64,000 nt of DNA from Virgibacillus sp. MSJ-26 (GTDB taxonomy: Bacteria > Bacillota > Bacilli > Bacillales > Amphibacillaceae). Under the pieces are notes generated by a model that ran no database searches, was not told the origin of the DNA, and saw only the letters and a program-made list of their open reading frames with translations. This document shows, piece by piece, positions 46,343 to 55,115 of the stretch (the first letter of the stretch is position 1; the number at the start of each line of letters is the position of its first letter). Where the stretch lies: contig NZ_JAHLPW010000006.1 in NCBI RefSeq assembly GCF_018918075.1, positions 145,389 through 209,388 of the forward strand. Reading direction: 5' to 3'. Made by a program: the position numbers and the translations under genes.

Positions 46343-47419
46343 TTAACGATTATTTAATCGGTATACGTAAGCAAGTATCTCAGCAATGGCTTTAAAGAAA
46401 TGTTCCGGTATTAGGTCACCGATTTCAGTTTCACTATATAATGATCTAGCTAGCGGTCTGTTTTCGACTGTCACAACATCATTATTTTTGGCAATTTCTT
46501 TAATTTTCAATGCAACCTGATCGGTACCTTTAGCTACAATATATGGCGCAGTGGCTTTATCTTCATCATACTTTATAGCTATAGCATAATGTGTCGGGTT
46601 TGTAATAACGACGTCAGCTGTAGGAACCTCACTCATCATGCGTCTCATCGCCATTTGACGTTGCTTTTCTTTAATTTTTGATTTTATTAGAGGATCTCCC
46701 TCAATGTTTTTATGCTCATCTTTAATATCTTGTTTAGACATGCGCATATTTTTTTCAAAATCATAACGTTGATAAGCATAATCAAAGACAGATAAAAATA
46801 GTAAAGCGATTGTCGCCGAAATCCCCATAATGATGGTCGTCTTCCCAAAAAAGCTTAATGCTCCCTCAATATCTTTAAAAGCCATCATCATCATGTCGTC
46901 TTTAAACTTCCATATGATAGCGAATGTAACAGTAGCAATAAATACTATTTTCAATAGTGATTTTAAAAGTTCCACGAGAGCGCGAATCGAAAATATACGT
47001 TTTGCTCCTTGGATTGGATCAATTTTTTTAAGATCAAACTTTAATGGTTCGGCAGTAAACAGGAAACCCACTTGCATGAGATTAGAAGCAAGACCAGCCA
47101 CGATGGCAATTAATACAATCGGTGCAAGCATCTTCGCCACTTCTATAGAAGCTCCTGAAAATATTTGATGCACGCTATTTTCTGTTAAATCCCAATGAAT
47201 AAATTCAGTAAACGTTTGACGGTAGAGTGTCATCATGCTTTCTTTCATCATCCCGCCAAAAATAAATAAAATTGAGAAGGAAAACAATAAGAGAATAGCT
47301 GTATTGACGTCTTGGCTTTTTGCTACCTTTCCTTTTTTTCGTTCATCTTGTCTTTTTTTAGGGGTAGCTTTTTCAGTTTTTTCTCCTGCAAAATATTGTA
47401 TATCTAGTTTTAATCGCAA
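46343..47419 (-). CDS. flhB: Flagellar export switch protein FlhB
   Basis: A 358-residue gate protein. The N-terminal EKTEKATPKKRQDERKKGKVAKS is typical, four membrane segments lie at about 35-215 and the cytoplasmic autocleavage motif NPTH is near residue 268-271. Cleavage between Asn and Pro lets export switch from hook to filament substrates, together with FliK. It follows fliR by one base. Confidence 0.96.
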   Translation of the reverse strand: MRLKLDIQYFAGEKTEKATPKKRQDERKKGKVAKSQDVNTAILLLFSFSILFIFGGMMKESMMTLYRQTFTEFIHWDLTENSVHQIFSGASIEVAKMLAPIVLIAIVAGLASNLMQVGFLFTAEPLKFDLKKIDPIQGAKRIFSIRALVELLKSLLKIVFIATVTFAIIWKFKDDMMMMAFKDIEGALSFFGKTTIIMGISATIALLFLSVFDYAYQRYDFEKNMRMSKQDIKDEHKNIEGDPLIKSKIKEKQRQMAMRRMMSEVPTADVVITNPTHYAIAIKYDEDKATAPYIVAKGTDQVALKIKEIAKNNDVVTVENRPLARSLYSETEIGDLIPEHFFKAIAEILAYVYRLNNR

Positions 47420-47420
47420 G

Positions 47421-48200
47421 CTAAGCTCCCCCTAACAACTCCATTAAACGATGCATCGTATTGAACATCGTCGAAAATAAACTTTTAGCAAGTGTCATAT
47501 AAAGACTAAGAAAAACCAATAGAACAACAAAACTCACAAAGATTTTAATAGGTAAACCAACTACAAACACATTTAACTGTGGTACAGTACGAGCAATAAT
47601 TCCAAGAGCAACATCAACTAAGAATAAACAGCCGACAATCGGAATAGACATTTGAAATGCAATGATGAACATATAATTAAATGTTTCTATGATAAAATCG
47701 GCAAGTGAGTCATTTTGAAAATGGGCCCAACTATCAAGCGGAATAAATTCATAACTAAAATAAATGCCATCTATTAACAAATGATGTCCATCAACCGATA
47801 ATAGAAATAACAATGCAATGATATAAAAATATTGACCAATTAAAGGACTTTGTGCCCCGGTCTGTGGATCAACAACATTTGCAATGGCAAATCCCATTTG
47901 AAAATCTATAAATCCGCCAGCAACTTGTACCGCTGCTAGAATAATATAAGCAATTAACCCAATAAAAAGTCCTACAAAGATTTCTTTCATAAGTAATAAA
48001 ACATACATATCATCAACATCTATATCAACCGTTCCAATAGCACTCGTCATGACTAGCGCGAGAAAAAAGCTAAAACCAATTTTAAACGGCATCGGAATAG
48101 TACGATAAGAAAACAGTGGTGACGTCACAAAGAAAGCAGCTATACGAACAAATATAAGGAAAAATACAGGTAATATATTTAAATTAATTATTTCTAACAT
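47421..48200 (-). CDS. fliR: Flagellar export protein FliR
   Basis: A 259-residue polytopic membrane protein of the FliPQR export channel, with about six hydrophobic segments and the family segments RIAAFFVTSPLFSYRTIP and GFIDFQMGFAIANVVDPQTG. It lies three bases after fliQ and one base before flhB. Confidence 0.96.
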   Translation of the reverse strand: MLEIINLNILPVFFLIFVRIAAFFVTSPLFSYRTIPMPFKIGFSFFLALVMTSAIGTVDIDVDDMYVLLLMKEIFVGLFIGLIAYIILAAVQVAGGFIDFQMGFAIANVVDPQTGAQSPLIGQYFYIIALLFLLSVDGHHLLIDGIYFSYEFIPLDSWAHFQNDSLADFIIETFNYMFIIAFQMSIPIVGCLFLVDVALGIIARTVPQLNVFVVGLPIKIFVSFVVLLVFLSLYMTLAKSLFSTMFNTMHRLMELLGGA

Positions 48201-48203
48201 TGT

Positions 48204-48473
48204 TTAACCTACAAACTGATTTAAGTTTTGAAATAAATCCGTCGCAAATTCAACCATTTTTGACAGCATCCATGGACCAAAAAATACCAATCCGATTAAA
48301 ACTGCTACAATCTTAGGAATAAATGCCAATGTCTGTTCTTGTATCTGGGTTGTTGCTTGAAAAATACTTACTAAAAGTCCTACAACAAGTGCAAGAATTA
48401 ATAAAGGGCCTGCCACAAGCAAAATAGTGTAGATTCCTCTTTCTGCCAATGATAATACGAATTCACTTGTCAA
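48204..48473 (-). CDS. fliQ: Flagellar export protein FliQ
   Basis: An 89-residue protein with two membrane helices (about 16-38 and 52-75) separated by FQATTQIQEQTLAFIPK, the conserved FliQ segment. It is part of the FliP5Q4R1 channel and lies between fliP and fliR. Confidence 0.96.
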   Translation of the reverse strand: MTSEFVLSLAERGIYTILLVAGPLLILALVVGLLVSIFQATTQIQEQTLAFIPKIVAVLIGLVFFGPWMLSKMVEFATDLFQNLNQFVG

Positions 48474-48534
48474 GCTTTAACACCCTTTCTTTTTACCACT
48501 TCGACCTATATATTTGGTTTAAACAAACAAATAA

Positions 48535-49200
48535 TCAAAAACCACTCAATAACGATTGGGTAATTAGATACCAACCATCTACCAAAACAAATAAAAGTAT
48601 TTTAAATGGTAGGGAAATCATAACAGGAGGCAGCATCATCATTCCCATCGACATCAAAACACTGGCAACAGCCATATCAATAACTAAAAACGGGACAAAA
48701 ATCATAAAGCCCATTTGAAAGGCTGTCTTAAGTTCGCTAATCGCAAAAGCTGGCACTAATGTAGTTATGGGTATATCTGCCACTGATTCTGGCCTGTCCA
48801 AGTTTGCATAATTCATAAATAGTGCAAGATCTTTTTGCCTTGTATGCTCTGCCATGAAATCCTTAAGTGGGACACTTGCCTCTTCATATGCTTCATCTAA
48901 TGTTATTTCTTCATCGAATAGCGGTTTTAAAGATTGATCATAGACATTACCAAATGTAGGTGCCATAATAAAAAACGTTAAAAAGAGTGCTAATCCGATT
49001 AACACCTGATTTGGTGGCATTTGTTGAGTCGCAAGTGATGTTCTCACAAATGATAGAACAATAATTATTCTAGTGAAACTAGTCATTAATATTAAAATAC
49101 TTGGAGCTAACGACAGTACCGTTAATAAGAGTAACAACTTTACAGATGTTGCTACAGTTGACGGATCAGAGCCTGAAAACATATCTACAACATCACTCAT
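48535..49200 (-). CDS. fliP: Flagellar export protein FliP
   Basis: A 221-residue channel protein, same length as in B. subtilis. Four membrane helices with the conserved SFTRIIIVLSFVRTSLATQQ and FQMGFMIFVPFLVIDMAVAS segments; a helical insertion (about 85-130) carries LMAEHTRQKDLALF-like sequence. It overlaps the fliZ stop by eight bases. Confidence 0.97.
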   Translation of the reverse strand: MSDVVDMFSGSDPSTVATSVKLLLLLTVLSLAPSILILMTSFTRIIIVLSFVRTSLATQQMPPNQVLIGLALFLTFFIMAPTFGNVYDQSLKPLFDEEITLDEAYEEASVPLKDFMAEHTRQKDLALFMNYANLDRPESVADIPITTLVPAFAISELKTAFQMGFMIFVPFLVIDMAVASVLMSMGMMMLPPVMISLPFKILLFVLVDGWYLITQSLLSGF

Positions 49201-49861
49201 TTTTATCTTTCCTTTGTTTGTGCTGCTTAATAAGATCGCTACGCTTTTCTTTTAAACTAGCTAACTCATTTGAAAACATTTCTTTAAATGGCTGATCCGT
49301 AGGTTGGGTAGAATTTTCGTCATCCTTTTGTGTTACCTTAGAAAATTTGGAGAGTATAGTACCAAACTGAAAGTCATTCTTTTCAACCGACTGATCTAAC
49401 AGTTCCTCTATTAATGATTCATCCGTAATCTCTTTTAACATATCTACGTTTTCTCCAACTCCAATAAGATATAACTTCTTACCGACCCTAATAATCTGAA
49501 CGGATTTACTTGGACCAACAGAAATTCCACCTAAGTTTTGCAACGATTTTTGCTGAGATAAATTATTGCGTTTGTTTAAAAACTTCAATAAAAAATAAAT
49601 AAGTGCAAGCACTAACAAAAGTGCTAATGCCATTTTAATTAAATCAAAAACCAAGGATTGATTCCCTATCTTAGCCGAGTCTGTACCGTCTTCTGTTATA
49701 TTATCATCAGTTTTATTCTCGCCTGGTTCTGAACAATCTTCCTTGTTTTCAATGCAATCTTTTACATTTGATGCCTTAGCCTCTGCCTGGGTATTAAAGC
49801 TTCCTAAGAGTAAAAAAAGAATCATTATACAGCAACTTAGTTTTTTTAACACAACTACCAC
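49193..49861 (-). CDS. fliZ: Flagellar protein FliZ/FliO
   Basis: A 222-residue protein with a likely N-terminal signal peptide (1-28), an acidic extracellular stretch and a membrane helix near 75-97 (MALALLLVLALIYFLLKFL). The following SVGPSKSVQIIRVGKKLYLIGVGENV is the FliO domain signature, and a long cytoplasmic tail follows. B. subtilis FliZ has the same layout; FliO helps FliP assembly. It lies between cheY and fliP. Confidence 0.92.
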   Translation of the reverse strand: MVVVLKKLSCCIMILFLLLGSFNTQAEAKASNVKDCIENKEDCSEPGENKTDDNITEDGTDSAKIGNQSLVFDLIKMALALLLVLALIYFLLKFLNKRNNLSQQKSLQNLGGISVGPSKSVQIIRVGKKLYLIGVGENVDMLKEITDESLIEELLDQSVEKNDFQFGTILSKFSKVTQKDDENSTQPTDQPFKEMFSNELASLKEKRSDLIKQHKQRKDKNE

Positions 49862-49868
49862 TCGTTTC

Positions 49869-50231
49869 CTATTTTAGAGACTTTTCAATTGCTTCAATCA
49901 CACGATCAGATTGAAATGGCTTAACAATGAAATCTTTAGCACCAGCCTGAATGGCATCAATGACCATTGCTTGCTGCCCCATCGCACTACACATGACGAT
50001 ACGAGCTTCTGGATTAATATCTTTAATTTCTTTTAAGGCAGTGATACCATCCTTTTCAGGCATTGTAATATCCATGGTGACAAGATCTGGTGTTAATTCT
50101 TTATATTTCTCCACCGCTTCTGCACCGTCTTGCGCCTCTCCAACAACTTCAAAATTATTTTTGATTAAAATATCTTTTATCATCATTCTCATAAATGCTG
50201 CATCATCTACAATCAATATACGTTTTGCCAT
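49869..50231 (-). CDS. cheY: Chemotaxis response regulator CheY
   Basis: A 120-residue single-domain response regulator. The acidic pocket is Asp9-Asp10, the phosphorylation site Asp54 (TMDITMPEKDG), and the conserved Lys lies in FIVKPFQ near residue 104. The ATG at 50231 lies eight bases after GGGGG and gives the B. subtilis length; the ATG at 50246 is less likely. Its phosphorylated form binds the FliM/FliY switch. CheY-P phosphatase FliY is the next gene upstream. Confidence 0.97.
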   Translation of the reverse strand: MAKRILIVDDAAFMRMMIKDILIKNNFEVVGEAQDGAEAVEKYKELTPDLVTMDITMPEKDGITALKEIKDINPEARIVMCSAMGQQAMVIDAIQAGAKDFIVKPFQSDRVIEAIEKSLK

Positions 50232-50274
50232 TCGAAATTCCCCCATAACTTATAATTGTTTATAATTCATTCTC

Positions 50275-51444
50275 TTATTTTAATTGCATTAATCTATCAG
50301 ACTGGCTAATAATGTCGGTCAATCTTACTCCGAAGTTTTCATCGATAACGACGACTTCACCTTTTGCAATAAGTTTCTGATTAACGAGAATATCAACTGG
50401 TTCCCCTGCTAATTTATCTAGCTCTACGATAGATCCAGCAGATAGCTCTAATATATCTTTAATGGTTCGATTGGTTCTACCTAGTTCAACGGTTACTTTT
50501 AAAGGTATATCTAATAACATATCTAAATTTCGTTGTTCATTCTGATTTAATGTATTTGGTTTAAAATTAGAGAAATCAGCATGTTCCACATGGACGTCTT
50601 TCTTATTGATCGGGTCACCAATGAATTGAGGTTCTTTCTTTGAATAGAAAGCCTGTGATGACTCATCTTCCACCCTATTTTCATGCGAATGTATGTGAGT
50701 TGATTTGGTTTGGTTACTCATATTTTCTACCACCGCTTTTTCAATGGTAGCTGCTTCTTCATCAGATCCATTTAACAATTGATTAACAAGTTCTTTAGCA
50801 AAGTTTATCGGCATTAATTGCATTATGTATGAATCGATAAGTGTGCCAATTTTCAATTGAAATGAAACCTTAACGATAGATTGTTCAACTGTTAACTCAT
50901 CAGTTTCAATATCCTCATCGCTCTTTTTTAATTCAATCGACGGCGGAGATATATCTACGCGCTTTTCAAAAACTGTAGACATACTAGTGGCTGCAGCCCC
51001 CATCATTTGATTCATTGCTTCCTGAACAGCACTGAGATGAATCTCATTTAATTCTTCCTCAGGAGACGTTCCATCACCGCCAAGCATAATATCAGAAATA
51101 ATGGCAGCATCTGATGACTTCATGACAAAAATATTTTGACCTGAAAAACCTTCCATATAATTCACTTGAATGTTCACTTGATCAAACGTATAATCTTCAT
51201 TTAACTCTTCATGCGTTATAATAGACACTTCTGGTGTAGTTATCTCCACTTTTTGATTTAATAAAGTGGAAAGAGTTGTAGCAGAACTGCCTATAGAAAT
51301 ATTCCCGATTTCTCCTAACGTATCTACTTCAATATCTGATAGGAGTTGACTATTGTGTTTAGAGCTGTTTTCTTCGTCCTCTTCATCGATACTCACATTC
51401 AAAAGTGCATCGATCTCATCTTGGGAGAGCATTCCATCAGTCAT
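50275..51444 (-). CDS. fliY: Flagellar switch protein and CheY-P phosphatase FliY
   Basis: A 389-residue switch protein. The N-terminal CheY-P binding peptide LSQDEIDALLN is followed by a CheC-like phosphatase domain (about 30-200) with two motifs (VDTLGEIGNISIGSSATTL and LSAVQEAMNQMMGAAATSM) and a variable linker. The C-terminal SpoA/FliN domain (about 300-389) forms the C-ring base. The start lies inside fliM (overlap); 51444 gives better SD spacing than the ATG at 51453, but both remain possible. Confidence 0.94.
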   Translation of the reverse strand: MTDGMLSQDEIDALLNVSIDEEDEENSSKHNSQLLSDIEVDTLGEIGNISIGSSATTLSTLLNQKVEITTPEVSIITHEELNEDYTFDQVNIQVNYMEGFSGQNIFVMKSSDAAIISDIMLGGDGTSPEEELNEIHLSAVQEAMNQMMGAAATSMSTVFEKRVDISPPSIELKKSDEDIETDELTVEQSIVKVSFQLKIGTLIDSYIMQLMPINFAKELVNQLLNGSDEEAATIEKAVVENMSNQTKSTHIHSHENRVEDESSQAFYSKKEPQFIGDPINKKDVHVEHADFSNFKPNTLNQNEQRNLDMLLDIPLKVTVELGRTNRTIKDILELSAGSIVELDKLAGEPVDILVNQKLIAKGEVVVIDENFGVRLTDIISQSDRLMQLK

Positions 51445-52435
51445 TCTGTTCATTCCCTTCTTTGTAATCCCCTAAAATTTGCACAGAATTCTTATTCCTA
51501 TACTTTCCGGGTTGAGCAAGATATTTATTCTCGTCATTAATTTTTAATAATAAGGGCTCACCAATATTTTGATTTAACTTAATGACGTCTTCTGTTTGTA
51601 AATTTAAAAACTCTTGAATATCTATTGTAGTTTCACCAAGGATCGCTTTCGTTTCAACGATAGCCTGTTCTAGACTTTTAGAAATGTTCTCATATGCTTC
51701 AGGATCTCGTTTGTTTTTCACTGTTTGCATTTGATAGTGAAACGATAGCTTAGGAATAATAGGTTCTAAAACAATATGTGGTATACAAATATTGATCATG
51801 CCACCTGATTCCCCTATTGTTGTGTTTAAAGTGACAACAACGACTGTTTCGTTTGGAGCTACCATTTGTAAGAACTGTGGATTGACTTCAAAGTCTTCCA
51901 GAACAGCATCTATTTCAATAATTGATGACCAGGCTTCTTCCAAGTTAGTAATCGCCTTTTCGAATAATTGAGTTAGTAAAATTGTTTCAATCTCCGTAAA
52001 ACCATCAATTTTATCTATCGTATCACCCTTACCACCAAGGATACGGTCAAGCAAACCATATGCTATATTTGGGTTAACCTCCATAATGATATTGCCTTCA
52101 AGAGGTGACACACTATATACATTTAAAACGGTCACTTCCGGTACTGACCGGATAAACTCTTCGTATGGTATTTGATCAACTGAAGCGACTGATATATCAA
52201 CATAAGACCGTAAATGTGATGAAAAGAACGTCGTTAGTAATCTTGCATAATTTTCATGGATTCTACCGATACTCCTAATCTGGTCTTTAGAGAATCGTAA
52301 AGCACGTTTAAAGTCATAGACTCTGATACGCTTTTCTTCCTCTTCTTTCTTCAATTCTTCAGCATCCATCTCTCCAGATGTGATAGCAGATAAAAGGGCA
52401 TCTATTTCATTTTGAGATAAAATCTCTTCAACCAA
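51437..52435 (-). CDS. fliM: Flagellar motor switch protein FliM
   Basis: A 332-residue C-ring protein. The N-terminal CheY-P binding LSQNEIDALLSAI is followed by the middle CheC-like domain (about 45-235) lacking the phosphatase E..N pairs, and a C-terminal SpoA/FliN-like domain (about 250-325). It starts with TTG at 52435, seven bases after GGAGG, with no in-frame ATG near. It lies between fliL and fliY. Confidence 0.96.
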   Translation of the reverse strand: MVEEILSQNEIDALLSAITSGEMDAEELKKEEEEKRIRVYDFKRALRFSKDQIRSIGRIHENYARLLTTFFSSHLRSYVDISVASVDQIPYEEFIRSVPEVTVLNVYSVSPLEGNIIMEVNPNIAYGLLDRILGGKGDTIDKIDGFTEIETILLTQLFEKAITNLEEAWSSIIEIDAVLEDFEVNPQFLQMVAPNETVVVVTLNTTIGESGGMINICIPHIVLEPIIPKLSFHYQMQTVKNKRDPEAYENISKSLEQAIVETKAILGETTIDIQEFLNLQTEDVIKLNQNIGEPLLLKINDENKYLAQPGKYRNKNSVQILGDYKEGNEQND

Positions 52436-52494
52436 AAAATCACCTCCAGGTAGGAGTATACCTATTTATTAAAGACAGTAAGGAGCATTATCAT

Positions 52495-52914
52495 TTATTG
52501 AAGAACTTTACTTATCGTATAAACGTCTGTAATTTTTCCTTCTGTCATCACTTCATTTAATCTATCTTTTAATGCATCTTCTAAATCATCGAGTCCTTCT
52601 TTAAAGTCCTCTTCATCCATTTTTGCCATTTCTTTAATTAATGCGTTTTTAATTTGGAAATCTCGCTTAGATATCTCTTCTTTAGCTTTCTTCCCATCAG
52701 TAGTAATTTGAAACTGTATTCTTACAAAACTGCCATCTTTTAAGTCTGTTGTTATATCCGGCGTTTCGTAGGAATATTCAACTATATCGTCAATGGTCTG
52801 TGCCTCCGTTTTATCGTTCTTTCCTGGTAAGTTCAGAACAATAACAACGGTAATTCCACTAATCACGACGATACTTATTAAAGAAATGAGCATTGTTTTT
52901 ATAAGCTTACTCAC
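52495..52914 (-). CDS. fliL: Flagellar basal body-associated protein FliL
   Basis: A 139-residue single-pass membrane protein with a short basic N-terminus, a membrane helix (about 7-28) and an extracellular stomatin-like domain (about 50-139) ending in VYTISKVLQ. FliL stabilises stators in several bacteria. The GTG at 52914 with a purine-rich GGTGA upstream overlaps the swrD stop by eight bases; the ATG at 52932, 18 bases further upstream, is the alternative start. Confidence 0.9.
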   Translation of the reverse strand: MSKLIKTMLISLISIVVISGITVVIVLNLPGKNDKTEAQTIDDIVEYSYETPDITTDLKDGSFVRIQFQITTDGKKAKEEISKRDFQIKNALIKEMAKMDEEDFKEGLDDLEDALKDRLNEVMTEGKITDVYTISKVLQ

Positions 52915-53125
52915 TATCTTCACCAGCCTCATTTAAAGCTTTTTGAATCCCTATCTTTTGGTAATAGTTTGTAATGAGTTGGGTAACATCACTTTCCTTC
53001 TCTTTAACTACGAGCTTTTTTCCATTAAGAAGTGTAATCGTAGTATCTGGTAGGGATTGAATCTGTTCAATCATAAGTGCATTCAATGTTAACTTTTCAT
53101 CATTCAGACGGGTAAGTTTGATCAT
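52907..53125 (-). CDS. swrD: FlbD/SwrD-family flagellar protein
   Basis: A 72-residue protein of the FlbD family, beginning [20 protein letters not shown], which in B. subtilis (SwrD, YlzI) increases flagellar motor power. It is cytoplasmic by sequence. The ATG has no recognisable SD in the 20 bases before it. A structured repeat (53191-53310) lies just upstream within the operon, which may have altered its leader. Confidence 0.92.
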   Translation of the reverse strand: MIKLTRLNDEKLTLNALMIEQIQSLPDTTITLLNGKKLVVKEKESDVTQLITNYYQKIGIQKALNEAGEDSE

Positions 53126-53190
53126 AGGTATTGGCGAGATTGAGAAGTTGTTGTAAAAAAGTAAAGAGGATCCATTTCTAATAAGTACTA

Positions 53191-53310
53191 TTCGCTCCGG
53201 AAAAACACTTCGCTTTCCGTGGGCGGCTGATGAGCCTCCTCGTGCTACGCACTCCGGGGTCTCATCTAGGCCTCTTCTCCCACAGGAGTCTACGTATTTT
53301 TCCTACGCTG
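53191..53310. repeat. Full copy of a dispersed structured repeat inside fla/che
   Basis: About 120 bases of GC-rich sequence unlike the surrounding AT-rich DNA. Nested arms: GTGC/GCAC (53242-53245, 53249-53252), GATGAG/CTCATC (53229-53234, 53261-53266) and GTGGG/CCCAC (53219-53223, 53279-53283), centred near 53247-53251. A half copy lies at 27560-27620. Similar elements with GCTTTCC and GAGCCTCCTCG cores are recalled from other Bacillaceae genomes. Confidence 0.75.
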
Positions 53311-53399
53311 ATTTTAAAAGTATTTTTTATTCAAATACACTTTAGTAGGTTCGCTCTTACATTAACTAATATACTTAAACCCCAATCTCTACCTCCTTA

Positions 53400-54182
53400 T
53401 TATCGTTTTAGATTAACAAGTTCTTGTAAAATCTCGTCAGATGTTGTAATGATTCTTGTGTTCGCCTGGAACCCACGTTGGGCGGTGATCATTTCGGTGA
53501 ATTCTTCTGAAAGATCGACGTTAGACATTTCGAGAGCGCCTGAGATGATGTCTGCTGTATTGTCTCCCTCTGTATTTGCGTCTCCTGAACTGTCTGTCTG
53601 TAACCATAAATTGTTGCCGGCTTTTTCTAATCCGCCATCATTAGAAAATGTAGCCAATTGTATTTTACCTGCTTCTCTTTGTTCCCCTTTATCATCAGTA
53701 TATTTAACAGTCCCGTCTTTTTGAATACTAAAACTTTTTGCGGCATTAGGGATATTTATATTCCCATTATCCCCTTGTACATAATATCCATCTGCATTAA
53801 CAAGATCACCGTTATCATCAAGATAGAAATTACCAGCTCGTGTGTAGGCATTTGTACCATCAGGCATTTCTACTATAAAAAATCCATCTCCGTCAATCAT
53901 TAAATCTAGTGGTCTTTCAGTATTTTGCAAATTCCCTTGTGTATGGACATTATCGATGGAACCTATTTGAGTTCCTGTACCGACTTGCACGGCGTTGATG
54001 CCTCCTCTTCCATTTCCAGAACCTTGTGCCGGTGAAGATGTCTGACTCATTAAATCTTGAAAAGTTATACGCCCTTTTTTGAAGCCGGCTGTATTGACGT
54101 TGGCGATATTATTTCCGACAACATCTAATTTTGTTTGAAAGTTTTTCATTCCTGAAATTCCTGAATACATTGAACGTAACAT
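53400..54182 (-). CDS. flgE: Flagellar hook/distal-rod protein (FlgE, FlgG-like)
   Basis: A 260-residue axial protein with the N-terminal MLRSMYSGISGMKNFQTKLD and rod/hook signature NNIANVNTAGFKKG, a D1 domain with QVGTGTQIGSI, and the C-terminal NVDLSEEFTEMITAQRGFQA. The length is close to B. subtilis FlgE (264), the hook protein formerly called FlgG. It lacks the extra outer domains of enterobacterial FlgE. The ATG at 54182 lies eight bases after GGGG. Confidence 0.93.
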   Translation of the reverse strand: MLRSMYSGISGMKNFQTKLDVVGNNIANVNTAGFKKGRITFQDLMSQTSSPAQGSGNGRGGINAVQVGTGTQIGSIDNVHTQGNLQNTERPLDLMIDGDGFFIVEMPDGTNAYTRAGNFYLDDNGDLVNADGYYVQGDNGNINIPNAAKSFSIQKDGTVKYTDDKGEQREAGKIQLATFSNDGGLEKAGNNLWLQTDSSGDANTEGDNTADIISGALEMSNVDLSEEFTEMITAQRGFQANTRIITTSDEILQELVNLKR

Positions 54183-54267
54183 TGTTTTATCCCCTTTAAA
54201 TGTATTGTCATTTTTCAAGCTGTCTCATTCATTCAACAGCTTATTGGCTTCCCGGTAGGGTCCAGCC

Positions 54268-54642
54268 TTATTGTTTGTCCATTAAAATCGTTCCGTTAAT
54301 ATTGGTGAAAATTCGGTCTTGTGCTTCGTTGAGATTCATAGCTGTGACGACTGTGTTATTTTTCGCACTGACGAGTAATGCTGCATCATTCATTAAAACT
54401 AATGAATCGGTGATTCCTTTTTGCTTTGCTTCATCTATTTTCTCACTCAGTTTATCCCACTCAGCTTCATTGATGTTTATATTTCTTTCATGCAATCTTT
54501 CTGAGGCGTGTTTACTGATCTTTAATTTCTGTTCCTTTTCAAAAATGGATTTAAAATCTTCGTCAATTTGCTTCGTTTGCTGTTTTGCTTTGTTAAGATG
54601 TAATAAGTGCTTATGTGATAGCTGGTGAATGCGATGATCCAT
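54268..54642 (-). CDS. Flagellar operon protein of the TIGR02530 type
   Basis: A 124-residue protein with the family segments LKISKHASERLHERNININEAEW and VLMNDAALLVSAKNNTVVTAMNLNE. The N-terminal part is basic and His/Gln-rich. The family is found between flgD and flgE in many Firmicutes and is thought to be a flagellar assembly factor; no precise role is known. The ATG at 54642 lies eight bases after GAGG. Confidence 0.85.
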   Translation of the reverse strand: MDHRIHQLSHKHLLHLNKAKQQTKQIDEDFKSIFEKEQKLKISKHASERLHERNININEAEWDKLSEKIDEAKQKGITDSLVLMNDAALLVSAKNNTVVTAMNLNEAQDRIFTNINGTILMDKQ

Positions 54643-54674
54643 TTCCTTCACCTCTAACTTATCTTCTTTTTCAC

Positions 54675-55106
54675 TTAGCTATTCACTTCTAAAATAGCAT
54701 CAGCATAAACTTCCTCGCCATTTTCAAGTTTTAAAATAGCCCATCCATCTTGCTGGCTGACAGCTTTTACTTTACTTGTTTCAACATCTAACTTAGCTCC
54801 AGTTTCTTTATCAAAAGCTTGGTAAGACACTTCTTTTCCAATCATATGACTGTACTGGACTACTGGTGAAACAAGCTGACTTTCGACAAGGGCATCCACT
54901 GATTTTGATATGTTCATCATTTGCTCTAGAGAAGAAAATGTCGCCATTTGAGAGATAAATTCTTTATCATCCATTGGACTAAGTGGATCTTGGTTCTGTA
55001 ATTGAGTCATTAATATTTTTAAAAATTCTTCCTTGCCTAAATCAGGACTTGGTGCTCGTGATGTTGATTGATTTTTTAAATATAGTGATGGATCTATTGC
55101 GTCCAC
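54675..55106 (-). CDS. flgD: Flagellar hook cap protein FlgD
   Basis: A 143-residue scaffolding protein with the conserved KEEFLKILMTQLQNQDPLSP and KEFISQMATFSSLEQMMNIS. It lacks the large C-terminal domains of longer FlgD proteins, as in Bacillus. The GTG at 55106 follows AGG at eight bases; the GTG at 55115, right after the fliK stop, is the alternative. Confidence 0.94.
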   Translation of the reverse strand: MDAIDPSLYLKNQSTSRAPSPDLGKEEFLKILMTQLQNQDPLSPMDDKEFISQMATFSSLEQMMNISKSVDALVESQLVSPVVQYSHMIGKEVSYQAFDKETGAKLDVETSKVKAVSQQDGWAILKLENGEEVYADAILEVNS

Positions 55107-55115
55107 TGTTATCAC

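Noticed and set aside
53230..53724. 164-codon plus-strand open frame through the repeat into flgE
   Set aside because: It crosses the repeat and the conserved hook gene in antisense; composition is shadow-like.
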